Of a stretch of DNA of 64,000 nucleotides, positions 19,401 through 27,093 are shown in pieces (position 1 is the stretch's first letter; each line of letters begins with the position of its first letter). The translations under genes and the position numbers were made by a program. The notes beneath the pieces are model-generated. The model saw only the letters and a program-made list of their open reading frames with translations, was not told the DNA's origin and made no database searches. The DNA is from Anderseniella sp963759095 (lineage in GTDB: Bacteria > Pseudomonadota > Alphaproteobacteria > Rhizobiales > Aestuariivirgaceae), in contig CAVWYF010000028.1 in the NCBI GenBank assembly GCA_963759095.1, positions 1 to 64,000 on the forward strand, given 5' to 3'.

Positions 19401-19499
19401 GAAACGGTTTCATTTCCCCTGGAGGGCGGCAAGGTCGTCGAGGCAGTGATCGCCTCTCCGGTATTCCTCGATGCAGAAGGAAAACGCCAGAATGTCTGA
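16461..19499 (+). CDS. soxA: sarcosine oxidase alpha subunit
   Basis: A 1012-residue subunit holding NAD and folate-binding regions. Residues about 20-110 resemble the ferredoxin-like N-terminal domain of the family (SFDGARMTGFSGDTVASA) without iron-sulfur cysteines. A dinucleotide-binding motif follows at 175-190 (VDVLVVGGGVSGIAAA). The C-terminal third, from about residue 615, is an aminomethyltransferase (GcvT-like) domain that binds tetrahydrofolate. Length and domain order match TSOX alpha. It overlaps soxD upstream and soxG downstream, so the four subunits are translationally coupled. Confidence 0.96.
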   Translation: MTGKPYRLPETAARGSRIDRSRQISFSFDGARMTGFSGDTVASAVLASGRRVMGRSFKYHRPRGLIGLGSEEMNALIGVGEGGRSEPNLRATQVELYDGLTATSQNRWPSLDFDIGIINNQFSRFLPGGFYYKTFMWPRSFWEKVYEPFIRNAAGLGEAPREHDPDTYEQMHVHVDVLVVGGGVSGIAAAYAAAASGKRVMLADENPVLGGVADISAGDIDGVSQTDWIAARQAEFETSGNCHVLTRTTVVGHYHHNYVLAAERVCDHDPDLLAQGAPRHRLWKIRAGQIIVASGALERPIAFANNDRPGIMMASAARAMVERYATSPGMNGVIFTNNDDGYLTALKLHDAGIAISRIIDVRKDVPSGVADAARTAGLNVQAGAAIAGVETSSGGKQITAVKIAPYSVGRGRVVNEERVDCDFVAVSGGYNPVVHLWCHNGGKLRFDDDIQSFRPDRHGDPIMVVGSANGNFDLKACVEEGFAGGETAAKALGGKATRIQKKPTVKARSAGPIQPIWFAPATGKYNEGNKHFIDFQNDVTAADLELAQREGYEFVEHTKRYTTLGMATDQGKTSNINGLGIISDATGKRIPEIGTTTFRPPYTPYSFGAIAGTKTGELFLPVRRTAIYDWHKQQGANWEPVGQWRRAYCYPQAGETRQDAINREILAVRDKVGLLDASTLGKIEIKGPDAAKLLDLVYTNMFSTLKVGKARYGLMMSEMGFLMDDGVTVRLGDDHFLMHTTSGGADNIVAWLEEWLQTEWTSLKVFVTSVTEQWSQFAIAGPQARTVLDKLDSDIDLSPEAFEFMSYREGTLAGYPVRVFRISFSGELSYEIATPSGYGRGLWEALMQAGESEGITAYGTEALHVLRAEKGFIVIGDETDGTVTPHDVGLSWAVSKKKADFIGKRSLEQAFLASEGRKQLVGLLTTDPQEVLPDGAYAVETVKSAPPMKMIGHVTSSYFSPTLQRSIAMALIEGGQGKMGETVSFPLEGGKVVEAVIASPVFLDAEGKRQNV

Positions 19500-20103
19500 A
19501 GCAGTCTATACCAGCCCGCTCGGGCATCTTGACGGCAGCCGCGATGCTGCAGAGCTGAGCATTTCCATGTCAGAGGTTTCAAATCGCGGCATGATCGACC
19601 TGAGAGGCGAGGCAGGCTCGGTAAAGTTCCGGCAGGCCGCCAGGGCAGCTCTTGGTATCGACCTGCCGCTGAAACCACGCAGTACTGCCATCAAAGGCGA
19701 CGTGACGGTGTTGTGGTTGTCGGTTGACCAGTGGCTGGTCTGCTGTCCCCGCGCCAAGGCAGGTGCTCTGATCGGCAAGCTGCGTAAAAGCCTCGGCGAA
19801 ATTCACTCGCTCGCCGTGGACGTGGGCGACGCGCGGACCATCATCCGGCTTGAAGGCGACAATGTGCGTGAGGTCCTGATGAAAGGCTCATCCATCGACT
19901 TCACGATGCCGGAGTATACAGCCGGGCTGGTTCGCCGCCTGATGTTCGCTGAAATCGCAGCACTTGCCCACATCGTGGCGGACAAGCCGTGGACGATCGA
20001 TATCTATGTCTTCCGCTCCTATGCGGACTACACGTGGAAGTGGATCGAGGCAACGGCGAAACCGGCCGCGACCATCGGGCTGTTTGGCAAACGGTCAGGA
20101 TAA
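19492..20103 (+). CDS. soxG: sarcosine oxidase gamma subunit
   Basis: Gamma subunit of sarcosine oxidase, with a GcvT-like fold without known catalytic residues. The true start is likely the ATG at 19492 (203 residues), which overlaps the soxA stop by eight bases (ATGTCTGA); an in-frame start at 19471 would lie deeper in soxA. Recognisable segments are LWLSVDQWLVCCPR and SCA-free central DVGDARTIIRLEG. It is the last gene of the operon and converges on ddl with a 12-base gap. Confidence 0.93.
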   Translation: MSEAVYTSPLGHLDGSRDAAELSISMSEVSNRGMIDLRGEAGSVKFRQAARAALGIDLPLKPRSTAIKGDVTVLWLSVDQWLVCCPRAKAGALIGKLRKSLGEIHSLAVDVGDARTIIRLEGDNVREVLMKGSSIDFTMPEYTAGLVRRLMFAEIAALAHIVADKPWTIDIYVFRSYADYTWKWIEATAKPAATIGLFGKRSG

Positions 20104-20115
20104 GGGCGAACCAAC

Positions 20116-21210
20116 CTAAAACGAGGTCTTCAACTTCTGTTCTCGTTCAAAGCGCTCCAGCCCCAGTTCGATAAGTCTGTCGATCAGGTCCGGATAGGAA
20201 ATGCCGCTTGCCTCCCAGAGGCGCGGATACATGCTGATTTTCGTAAACCCCGGCATGGTGTTTATCTCGTTCACGACTATGTCGCCGTCACTCTTGAGGA
20301 AGCAGTCCACTCTGCCAAGGCCTTCGCATTCAAGCGTTTGAAAGGTTCTCACGGCAAGGTCACGAATTCTGTCGCTGACGGCATCTGGTATGTTGGCAAG
20401 AATCTCCAGCGCCGCCCCGTGCTCGTCCAGGTACTTGGCTTCGTAGGAATAGAAGTCGTGACTGGGCTTGATCTCACCGACAACAGAGGCTTCCGGTCGA
20501 AGATTGCCGAGTACCGCACACTCAAGCTCGCGGCCATCAATGAACTCCTCAATCAGAATTTTTGTGTCGTAGGAAAATGCATCCAGAACGGCCTCGTCGA
20601 ACGTGTCCCGACCGGAAACCTTGTGAACTCCAACGGATGATCCCATGTTGGCTGGCTTAACAAACAGCGGCAGGCCAATTTCACGGGAGATGGCCTCGAA
20701 GTCCAGGATATCCCCGTGCCTGAAGGTCAAGGATTTGGCGATCGGGATGCCCGCATCGCGCAGCAAGCGCTTCATGACATCCTTGTCCATACCTGTTGCT
20801 GAACCGAGCACGCCCGAACCGACAAAAGGCACGCCGGCAAGTTTCAGCAGCCCTTGCACGGTTCCGTCTTCTCCAAAAGGGCCATGGAGAATTGGGAAAG
20901 CAACATCGATCGAGGAGTGAGCTCCACCAGCGGACAGGTTACTCAATTCTCCACCGCTTTGAGGCACCAGTGCCACGCTTTCCTGGTTCTCACTATTGAG
21001 TGTTATGAGTTTCGGATCAGCGGCATTGAGCAAAAAATGAGATTGATCTGGAAGAAGCCATTCGCCGGACTTGTTAATCCCGATCAGGGCGACGTCGTAT
21101 TTGTTCCTGTCGATTGCGTCGGCTACGTTTTTTGCCGATTGAAGTGACACTTCATGCTCTGCGGATTTACCCCCGAACAGAATGCCGACTCTGAGTTTTT
21201 TGTTCACCAT
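20116..21210 (-). CDS. ddl: D-alanine--D-alanine ligase
   Basis: An ATP-grasp enzyme that joins two D-alanines for peptidoglycan precursors in the cytoplasm. The 364-residue length fits the DdlA-type. Motifs are the N-terminal LFGGKSAEHEVSLQSA, the ATP-grasp PLFVKPANMGSSVGV, and the metal-binding VNEINTMPGFTKISMYP near the C-terminus. It stands alone between the sox operon and a reductase gene, not in a division-cell wall cluster; many rhizobia have a second ddl inside the mur cluster, which this window cannot show. Confidence 0.95.
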   Translation of the reverse strand: MVNKKLRVGILFGGKSAEHEVSLQSAKNVADAIDRNKYDVALIGINKSGEWLLPDQSHFLLNAADPKLITLNSENQESVALVPQSGGELSNLSAGGAHSSIDVAFPILHGPFGEDGTVQGLLKLAGVPFVGSGVLGSATGMDKDVMKRLLRDAGIPIAKSLTFRHGDILDFEAISREIGLPLFVKPANMGSSVGVHKVSGRDTFDEAVLDAFSYDTKILIEEFIDGRELECAVLGNLRPEASVVGEIKPSHDFYSYEAKYLDEHGAALEILANIPDAVSDRIRDLAVRTFQTLECEGLGRVDCFLKSDGDIVVNEINTMPGFTKISMYPRLWEASGISYPDLIDRLIELGLERFEREQKLKTSF

Positions 21211-21324
21211 ATACCCTGTGATCTACCATTAATAACGCTACCCCAGCCGTCAATATATCAGGTGCAATACTGACAACCCAGCTCGTTTGTTTGATCGCAA
21301 ACCGCGCCGATCCTGTCGGGCTGT

Positions 21325-22218
21325 TCAGCGCGGCAGGGTGGACAACCAGTCGAACAGCTTGTCGAAACCGCCAAATGGATACATGTGCGGACCCATGACC
21401 TTGAGTTCCGGATTGCCGGCGTGAATGGCCGCCAGGTCTTCAATGAACTTATCCGGCGTTGAGACGGTGAGCAGCCTGGTGATGTTGAGGGCCTGCTTGC
21501 GAATGAAACGGGCCGAGTTTCCGACACCGCAAACCGCTGCGTATTTTGCCAGCGTTTTGATGGATGCCGGACCCGGAATGCCGATGAACGCCGGGAGATC
21601 AATGCCGTTGTCACGCAGCATCTTTGCCCAGCTTGCAACCGGGGCGGCTTCAAACAGGAATTGCGTCGAGATAAAGCCGTCCAGACCGGCGTCCCTGATA
21701 TAAGCCTGTTTTTCACTCAGCGCCTGCATCAGCATGGCTTCACCGTGCAGCTTGGCAATGTCCGCATTGCCTTCCGGGTGACCCGCCACGCCAAGCGCTT
21801 TCGCGCCATTGGCTTCGAACACGCCGGTTTCCATCAACTGCAGTGCGCTGTGATAGTCGCCGATCGGCTCGGGCGCGCCGCCGCCGAGCACCAGGTAGCG
21901 CGTGACGTCACCGGATGTGGCCAGCCGCTCGATACGGCTCTTCAGGTCGTCTTCATTCCGGACAAACCGGGCAGGGACATGGGGCACCGGTTCAAGGCCC
22001 AGTTTTCTGATTTCCGCAACTGCGGTAATCTGGTCTTCAAGATGTGAGGGATCAACGAGCGCTACAAAAATGTGGGTTCCCGGCGCCACATGTTGCGCAA
22101 TGAGCGGCAGCTTTTCGGACTGCCGAGGTGTAATTTCCAGCGTCATGTTTCGCAGGAACGCTGCGGATGCAGTTTGATTTCCCGCAGCCGGGATGATGGT
22201 TGTTGATGCGATACCCAT
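21325..22218 (-). CDS. methylenetetrahydrofolate reductase family protein
   Basis: A 297-residue TIM-barrel protein of the MTHFR family, which reduces 5,10-methylene-THF to 5-methyl-THF with FAD. Supporting segments are TRYLVLGGGAPEPIGDYHSALQL, ALGVAGHPEGN and the substrate-face FISTQFLFEAAPVASW, laid out as in MetF. The ATG at 22218 is preceded by GAGGA 9 bases away; an upstream in-frame start at 22254 is less likely. It is near sarcosine oxidase, which makes methylene-THF, and divergent from a GlxA-type regulator, so it probably disposes of C1 units from demethylation. It may be a paralogue of a housekeeping metF elsewhere. Confidence 0.85.
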   Translation of the reverse strand: MGIASTTIIPAAGNQTASAAFLRNMTLEITPRQSEKLPLIAQHVAPGTHIFVALVDPSHLEDQITAVAEIRKLGLEPVPHVPARFVRNEDDLKSRIERLATSGDVTRYLVLGGGAPEPIGDYHSALQLMETGVFEANGAKALGVAGHPEGNADIAKLHGEAMLMQALSEKQAYIRDAGLDGFISTQFLFEAAPVASWAKMLRDNGIDLPAFIGIPGPASIKTLAKYAAVCGVGNSARFIRKQALNITRLLTVSTPDKFIEDLAAIHAGNPELKVMGPHMYPFGGFDKLFDWLSTLPR

Positions 22219-22425
22219 TGACGTAGTCCTCATAAGCAGATAGCTGCAGATCATGCGTTATTTGTCTACAGGCAGGCATGGTTTTTGCGACTTGGCAGTG
22301 ACAGATGCGACGCGTTTCCACACAATGTGGTCGGCGTCCGGCGCCAACAACGGTTCGGGACAAAAGTGTGGGTTTCGCGAAACTTACCTCGCTTGCACCC
22401 GCAGCTCGAGGAAAGTCTGAAGCCA
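22219..22425. promoter_or_regulatory. divergent promoter region, MTHFR/GlxA-type regulator
   Basis: The 207-base gap separates a leftward reductase gene and a rightward AraC/GlxA regulator, the usual place for autoregulation and divergent control. Ribosome sites GAGGA (leftward) and GAGGAAAG (rightward) are visible. I could not define an operator. Confidence 0.4.
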
Positions 22426-23418
22426 ATGTTTGGTGACAAATCCAGAGACTTACCGATGCCGATTGCCCTGGTCCTGGTGCCGGAGTTCACGCTTTTGCCG
22501 GTGACGTCAGTGATTGATCCGTTGCGACTGGCCAACAGACTGTCCGAAAAAGAGCTGTACAGCTGGACCATCCATTCAAGCGATGGTTCACCCATAACGG
22601 CGTCCAACGGCATTACGCTGGTGCCGGACGGCGATCTGGAGGCCATACCCGACCATGCGACCGTTATTGTCTGTGGCGGTACAAATGTTCACCAGTACGG
22701 CGAAAAAACCCTGTTCAACTGGCTGCGCAAACAGGCCCGGCGCGGCACCGATATCGGGGCCATCTGTACCGGTGCACAATTGCTGGCAATGGCCGGATTG
22801 CTGGACGGGTATACCTGTACGATCCACTGGGAAAACCAGCCGGGCTTCATCGAGGAATTTCCGGACATCAATGTGACTTCAGGCCTGTTCGAAGTGGACC
22901 GTGACCGCTTTACCGGTGCCGGCGGAACATCCGCCCTTGACATGATCCTGGCGCTGATTTCATCGCAGCATGGACAGGTGCTTGCATCCAGCGTTGCCGA
23001 AAACATCCTGCATTCACCGATCAGGCAACCCGGTGAACATCAAAGGATGTCGCTGCCTGCCCGTATCGGCGCACGCCACCCGAAAATGGTCGATATCATC
23101 GAGCAGATGGAAAACAATCTGGAAGACCCGCTGTCGCCCAGCCTGCTGGCGCGCCAGGCCGGGCTGTCAACGCGGCAACTTGAAAGACTGTTCCGGCGCT
23201 ATCTGGATCGCTCGCCGAAACGCTATTACCTGGAGCTGCGCCTGAAGAAAGCACGATCCTTGCTGCTGCAAACCAGCATGTCGGTGATCAATGTGGCGCT
23301 GGCGTGCGGGTTTTCATCCCCATCGCATTTCTCGAAATGCTATCGCGCCTATTATTCGCGCACACCATACCGCGAGCGCGGCCTGCCCAACAGTTCGGTA
23401 TCCGAGGAACAGACTTAG
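22426..23418 (+). CDS. GlxA-family AraC-type transcriptional regulator
   Basis: A 330-residue regulator with an N-terminal DJ-1/PfpI (GATase1-like) domain (LVPEFTLLPVTSVIDPLRLAN; ICTGAQLLAMAGLLDG) and a C-terminal AraC double helix-turn-helix (SPSLLARQAGLSTRQLERLF; VINVALACGFSSPSHFSKCY). GbdR and related regulators of choline, betaine and sarcosine breakdown share this architecture. The ATG at 22426 has GAGGAAAG upstream; the frame is open further upstream to 22285. Given the nearby sox operon and the divergent MTHFR gene, I infer that it controls methylamine-derived C1 metabolism. Confidence 0.88.
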   Translation: MFGDKSRDLPMPIALVLVPEFTLLPVTSVIDPLRLANRLSEKELYSWTIHSSDGSPITASNGITLVPDGDLEAIPDHATVIVCGGTNVHQYGEKTLFNWLRKQARRGTDIGAICTGAQLLAMAGLLDGYTCTIHWENQPGFIEEFPDINVTSGLFEVDRDRFTGAGGTSALDMILALISSQHGQVLASSVAENILHSPIRQPGEHQRMSLPARIGARHPKMVDIIEQMENNLEDPLSPSLLARQAGLSTRQLERLFRRYLDRSPKRYYLELRLKKARSLLLQTSMSVINVALACGFSSPSHFSKCYRAYYSRTPYRERGLPNSSVSEEQT

Positions 23419-23429
23419 AGCCTTTTGCT

Positions 23430-24821
23430 CTACCCATCGCCACGGCGCGCGGCCGGCAAGGTCAGGGTTGCATGCAGGCCGCCAAGATCGCTCTTGCCGA
23501 GAAACAGTTTGCCGCCATACATGGCCGCGGTTTCACTCACGATCGATAAGCCCAGGCCGGAACCGGGCTTGGTTTCATCAAGCCGCTTGCCGCGCTCCAT
23601 GGCAATGGCTGCGCCGCCGTCAGGCAGGCCGGGGCCATTGTCTTCCACGCACACATCAATCCAGGCAATCCGCTTGTCGAGGGGCGATGCTGACGAGTGA
23701 ACGCCAACGGCAACCTTGCCATTGGTCCACTTGAAGGCGTTGTCCAGCAGGTTGCCGACCATCTCCTCCAGGTCCTGGCGTTCGCCACGAAAGCGAATGT
23801 CAGTGTCGTACCTGGCCTTGACCGAGACCTTCCGGTCGACATGAATCCGTTCCAGCGTACGCACGATCGACTTCACCACATCGCTGGCGTCGGTCGCAGC
23901 GCCGATTGTCTTGGCGCGCGCCGCGCGCCGTGCGCGATCCAGGTACATCGACACCTGGTCGCGCATGACACCGGTCTGTTCAGACACTTTCTTGCCCAGG
24001 CTGCCGCCATGAATGCCGGCCTCATTGGTCAGGACACTCAACGGTGTTTTCAGTGCATGGGCCAGATTGCCCACCTGGGTGCGGGCGCGCTCAATTACTT
24101 CCGTGTTGGATTTCAACAGCAGATTGAGTTCATCGGTTACCGTCTGGATCTCGTCAGGATAGCTGCCGGCGATGCGCTCCTTCTCGCCTTCGCGGATCTC
24201 TGACAGTTCGCCCTGCAGGTCCGACAGCGGCCGCAGACCATATCTGACCTGCAGCAGGATTGCCGCCACAAGACCAACGCCCAGCAGGCCGAGCACGGCA
24301 ATCAGTGCATTGTTGAAGGCGGACACTTCGGTTTGCAGTTCGTCAAAGTTTCCCGCCACAAGAAAAGAATACTGTTCCTTGCTGCCGAACAGGGTAAAGC
24401 GCTGTTCGATGACCCGCAAAGTATTGCCGGACTGGTCTTCGAGATAGCCGCTCATGCGATTTCCCGCGCGCCGGTCCGGCTTCATGAACTGAGTAAGCGG
24501 CAGCCGTTCGTCCAGCAATGATGCGGATGCAACCTGCCGCGTGGGATCGCCATCCAGCGACGAAATCTGCCAGTACCAGCCTGCCAATGGAATTTCAAAG
24601 CGCGTGTCAGCCAGAACGTTATTGATTTTCGGCACTTCCTTCTCAAGCTCGACCGACGCCAGCAAACCATCCATCACGGCCTGCAGGCGGGCATCAAGAC
24701 TGCGCTCAACCGCAGCGGTAAACAGTGAACTCAGCAGAATGCCGGCGGCGATCAGCAGCACTACGCTGACAACCGAGGCAGCGGCGATCAGCCGGAAGGC
24801 AAGTGAACTACGACTGATCAT
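23430..24821 (-). CDS. FeuQ/PhoQ-like sensor histidine kinase
   Basis: A 463-residue membrane kinase with two transmembrane helices (about 7-30 and 155-175) around a periplasmic sensor region. The H-box NLAHALKTPLSVLTNEAG is characteristic of the PhoQ/FeuQ group, and the N-box LLDNAFKWTNG and G-box DNGPGLPDGG follow. I start at the ATG at 24821, which overlaps the regulator gene by 14 bases. In rhizobia FeuPQ-like pairs sit next to the cytochrome c maturation genes; here the pair is separated from ccmI by the sox region. The signal sensed is not shown by the sequence. Confidence 0.9.
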   Translation of the reverse strand: MISRSSLAFRLIAAASVVSVVLLIAAGILLSSLFTAAVERSLDARLQAVMDGLLASVELEKEVPKINNVLADTRFEIPLAGWYWQISSLDGDPTRQVASASLLDERLPLTQFMKPDRRAGNRMSGYLEDQSGNTLRVIEQRFTLFGSKEQYSFLVAGNFDELQTEVSAFNNALIAVLGLLGVGLVAAILLQVRYGLRPLSDLQGELSEIREGEKERIAGSYPDEIQTVTDELNLLLKSNTEVIERARTQVGNLAHALKTPLSVLTNEAGIHGGSLGKKVSEQTGVMRDQVSMYLDRARRAARAKTIGAATDASDVVKSIVRTLERIHVDRKVSVKARYDTDIRFRGERQDLEEMVGNLLDNAFKWTNGKVAVGVHSSASPLDKRIAWIDVCVEDNGPGLPDGGAAIAMERGKRLDETKPGSGLGLSIVSETAAMYGGKLFLGKSDLGGLHATLTLPAARRGDG

Positions 24822-25479
24822 CCGGCTCTGACAGGCAATAGCCAAGACCACGAACGGTCTTCAGTACGTCAATGCCCAGCTTCTTGCGAAGCCTGCCGAC
24901 AAACACTTCGATGGTGTTGGAGTCACGATCAAAATCCTGGTCATAGAGATGCTCAACCAGCTCGGTGCGCGAAATGACCTTGCCCTTGTGATGCATCATG
25001 TAGCTGAGCAGGCGGAATTCAAGTGAGGTCAGCTTGATCGCGCCGCCATCAACCGTGACCCGTGCGCTGCTGGTGTCAAGCGCCAGGTCTCCACAGGTCA
25101 TTTCGGATGATGCATTGCCGGATGCCCGACGCAGCAGTGCGCGAACCCGGGCCAGCACTTCTTCCATGTGAAACGGCTTTGCAACATAATCGTCTGCACC
25201 GGCGTCAAAACCGGCGACCTTGTCACTCCAGCGATCACGTGCGGTCAGGATGAGCACCGGCATCTTGCGGCCGTCACGGCGCCAGTTTTCCAGCACGCTG
25301 ACCCCATCCATGACGGGCAGGCCAATATCGAGAATGACGGCGTCATATGGTTCCGTATCACCGAGAAAATGGCCTTCTTCACCATCGGTCGCGGTGTCTA
25401 CAGCATAGCCTGCGTCACCAAGCGCCGTCACCAATTGCCGGTTCAGATCCGGATCGTCTTCAACTACCAGTAAACGCAC
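24808..25479 (-). CDS. FeuP/PhoP-like response regulator
   Basis: A 223-residue OmpR-family regulator: receiver with Asp in YDAVILDIGLPVMDG and Lys in YVAKPFHM, then a winged helix (LTSLEFRLLSYMMHHKGKVI, NTIEVFVGRLRKKLG). It starts at GTG (25479), giving MRLLVVEDD, with GAGG just upstream. The gene overlaps its kinase gene and follows a PepSY-like gene, the order familiar for FeuP/FeuQ-type systems. Confidence 0.9.
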   Translation of the reverse strand: MRLLVVEDDPDLNRQLVTALGDAGYAVDTATDGEEGHFLGDTEPYDAVILDIGLPVMDGVSVLENWRRDGRKMPVLILTARDRWSDKVAGFDAGADDYVAKPFHMEEVLARVRALLRRASGNASSEMTCGDLALDTSSARVTVDGGAIKLTSLEFRLLSYMMHHKGKVISRTELVEHLYDQDFDRDSNTIEVFVGRLRKKLGIDVLKTVRGLGYCLSEPDDQS

Positions 25480-25537
25480 ACCATCCTCGCTTGTTCAGAT
25501 CGTTCAGCCAATTTGATCCAGGCCATGAACTTATGGC

Positions 25538-25996
25538 CTAACGGCAGCCCAGAACTTGTCCGCTTTGTGCATCCACGACGCAACGCCTGGCACTACCGCC
25601 CGATACCACGGTAACAATAAACCTGCCACCCTTTTTGACCACCTTAACCGCGCGCCCGCCGGCAGCACGCTCGGCAGCACGCTTTGCACTGGATGCACCG
25701 GCCACACGAATAAGAGGCGCAATGTCTGCAAGACCACCTCGGCTGCCAAAACCACGCGGTCTCCTGAGTGCACGATCAGCACGTCTGCCAACAGCCCGTT
25801 GCGGTCTGAAACGGCCGGCTGCGTCCATAAGGGGCAATGCGTCCGCAGCATCTGCCGTTGGGCCTTCGGTCATGGTCTCCAGAACGGAGGCTTGCATCAC
25901 CGACATCACAGGCGCCGCAGACGCTGAAACGCCTGCAGTGCCTGTGCCTATCACCAGGCAAATCAATGTTATCAATAGCTTTTTCAATTTGCTCAC
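25538..25996 (-). CDS. PepSY-like secreted small protein
   Basis: A protein of about 152 residues with a signal peptide (KKLLITLICLVIGTGTAGVSASA) and a C-terminal segment, KVVKKGGRFIVTVVSGGSA followed by a DAQSGQVLG turn, that resembles a PepSY repeat. The middle is Arg-rich (RPRGFGSRGG and neighbours). The start is uncertain: GTG at 25996 puts the basic signal-peptide head at the N-terminus, while ATG at 26041 is also open; neither has a strong ribosome site. PepSY proteins beside PhoPQ-type systems often modulate the kinase; this is inference. Confidence 0.65.
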   Translation of the reverse strand: MSKLKKLLITLICLVIGTGTAGVSASAAPVMSVMQASVLETMTEGPTADAADALPLMDAAGRFRPQRAVGRRADRALRRPRGFGSRGGLADIAPLIRVAGASSAKRAAERAAGGRAVKVVKKGGRFIVTVVSGGSARRCVVDAQSGQVLGCR

Positions 25997-26071
25997 TTCA
26001 TGGGGTGCCGATTTCGAGACGGACCATGCATTATTGCACATGAACACGTGATGAACACTTAAATACACACT

Positions 26072-26746
26072 TCAAAAGCCAGTGAAGCGCGCAAACTCCG
26101 ATACCGGGGCCCGGTCTGTTTTCAGGGAGTTGACCGGGGCTGCGGGATCGGGAACGCCAAGTGCAATGCCGCAAAACAGCATCCAGTCTTCCGGCGGACT
26201 GGTGTAACTGGCAACCGATTTATGCCACATGGCCCAGAATTCCTGGCCGCATGTCGCAAGCCCGCGTGCAGTTGCCGCCAGCATCAATGTCTGAATGAAC
26301 ATGCCTGCATCGGACCACTGGCCGGGCTGCATCTGGCGGTCCAGATAGACAAACAGGCCAACCGGCGCAGAGAACAGTTCAATGTTGCGGCGAAACTGCT
26401 TCATCCGGCCCGGCTTGTCCTCACGCCCCACGCCAATGGTGGTATAAAGATCCTCGCCACACTTGTGACGCCTGGCAAAGTACGGCTCTTTCAGGTTTTG
26501 CGGGTAAATACGGTACTCACTGCCCTCACCCCGCGGCAGGTCGCTCACCTGTGCCTGCACATCAGAGATAAGCCCGGCAAGCGGTTCTCCGCTCAGCGCA
26601 ATGATGTTCCAGGGCTGAAGATTACCGCCAGACGGCGCGGTCGCAGCGATGTTGAGAAGCTCTTCAACTGTTTTACGGTCTACCGGTTTATCGGCAAGAA
26701 ATGCACGGCAGCTGTATCGTGCACGTGCTGCGTCTTCAACATTCAT
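26072..26746 (-). CDS. nitroreductase family protein
   Basis: A 224-residue FMN-dependent NAD(P)H oxidoreductase of the nitroreductase fold. The family's N-terminal YSCRAFLADKPVDRKTVEEL, the FMN-contact APSGGNLQPWN and the C-terminal FCGIALGVPDPAAPVN are visible. The physiological substrate is unknown. It is transcribed away from the repeat element to its right and has no obvious operon partner. Confidence 0.9.
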   Translation of the reverse strand: MNVEDAARARYSCRAFLADKPVDRKTVEELLNIAATAPSGGNLQPWNIIALSGEPLAGLISDVQAQVSDLPRGEGSEYRIYPQNLKEPYFARRHKCGEDLYTTIGVGREDKPGRMKQFRRNIELFSAPVGLFVYLDRQMQPGQWSDAGMFIQTLMLAATARGLATCGQEFWAMWHKSVASYTSPPEDWMLFCGIALGVPDPAAPVNSLKTDRAPVSEFARFTGF

Positions 26747-26828
26747 GGATGTACCACCAGCCAGAGAAAAATCAGTTGGTCAGCAAACTAGTGCAAGAAT
26801 CGCCGGTTTGGAAACCATTCGGATGACC

Positions 26829-27093
26829 AGAGCCCTTCACCCTCAAATAGAAACGTTTGATGGAATCAAATCAGTTCAGTCGGCTAGGCGCAAAGCGAAG
26901 CACGATGCCAGTGCGTCAGGCAAGCTTTGCAACGACGCCGGTGGGCTGATTTGGTCCACCGAAGGCTGATTTTCTGCGCCCGCTGGACAGCGTTACGTCT
27001 CCCTTGTGGTCAACCAGACCACGGCGGGAGCCGTGCCTTGCCAGCGAACGCAGAAAACCAGTCATACGTTTCTATTTGAGGGTGAAGGGCTCT
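26829..27093. repeat. structured repeat element, copy A (265 bp)
   Basis: The ends are perfect 28-base inverted repeats (26829-26856 and 27066-27093). Read on the minus strand, the core matches copy B at 52252-52515 over most of its length, including a GTGGTC...GACCAC hairpin, CCAGCGGG and a CCTTCGGTGG loop. An internal stem pairs GGTTTTCTGCGTTCGCTGG with CCAGCGGGCGCAGAAAATC. The right end lies inside the stop codon (TAG) of the YcgN-like gene. No protein is encoded. Confidence 0.8.

Noticed and set aside
26829..27093. Insertion sequence
   Set aside because: It has inverted ends but is only 265 bases and encodes no transposase, so only a non-autonomous or structured repeat can be claimed.
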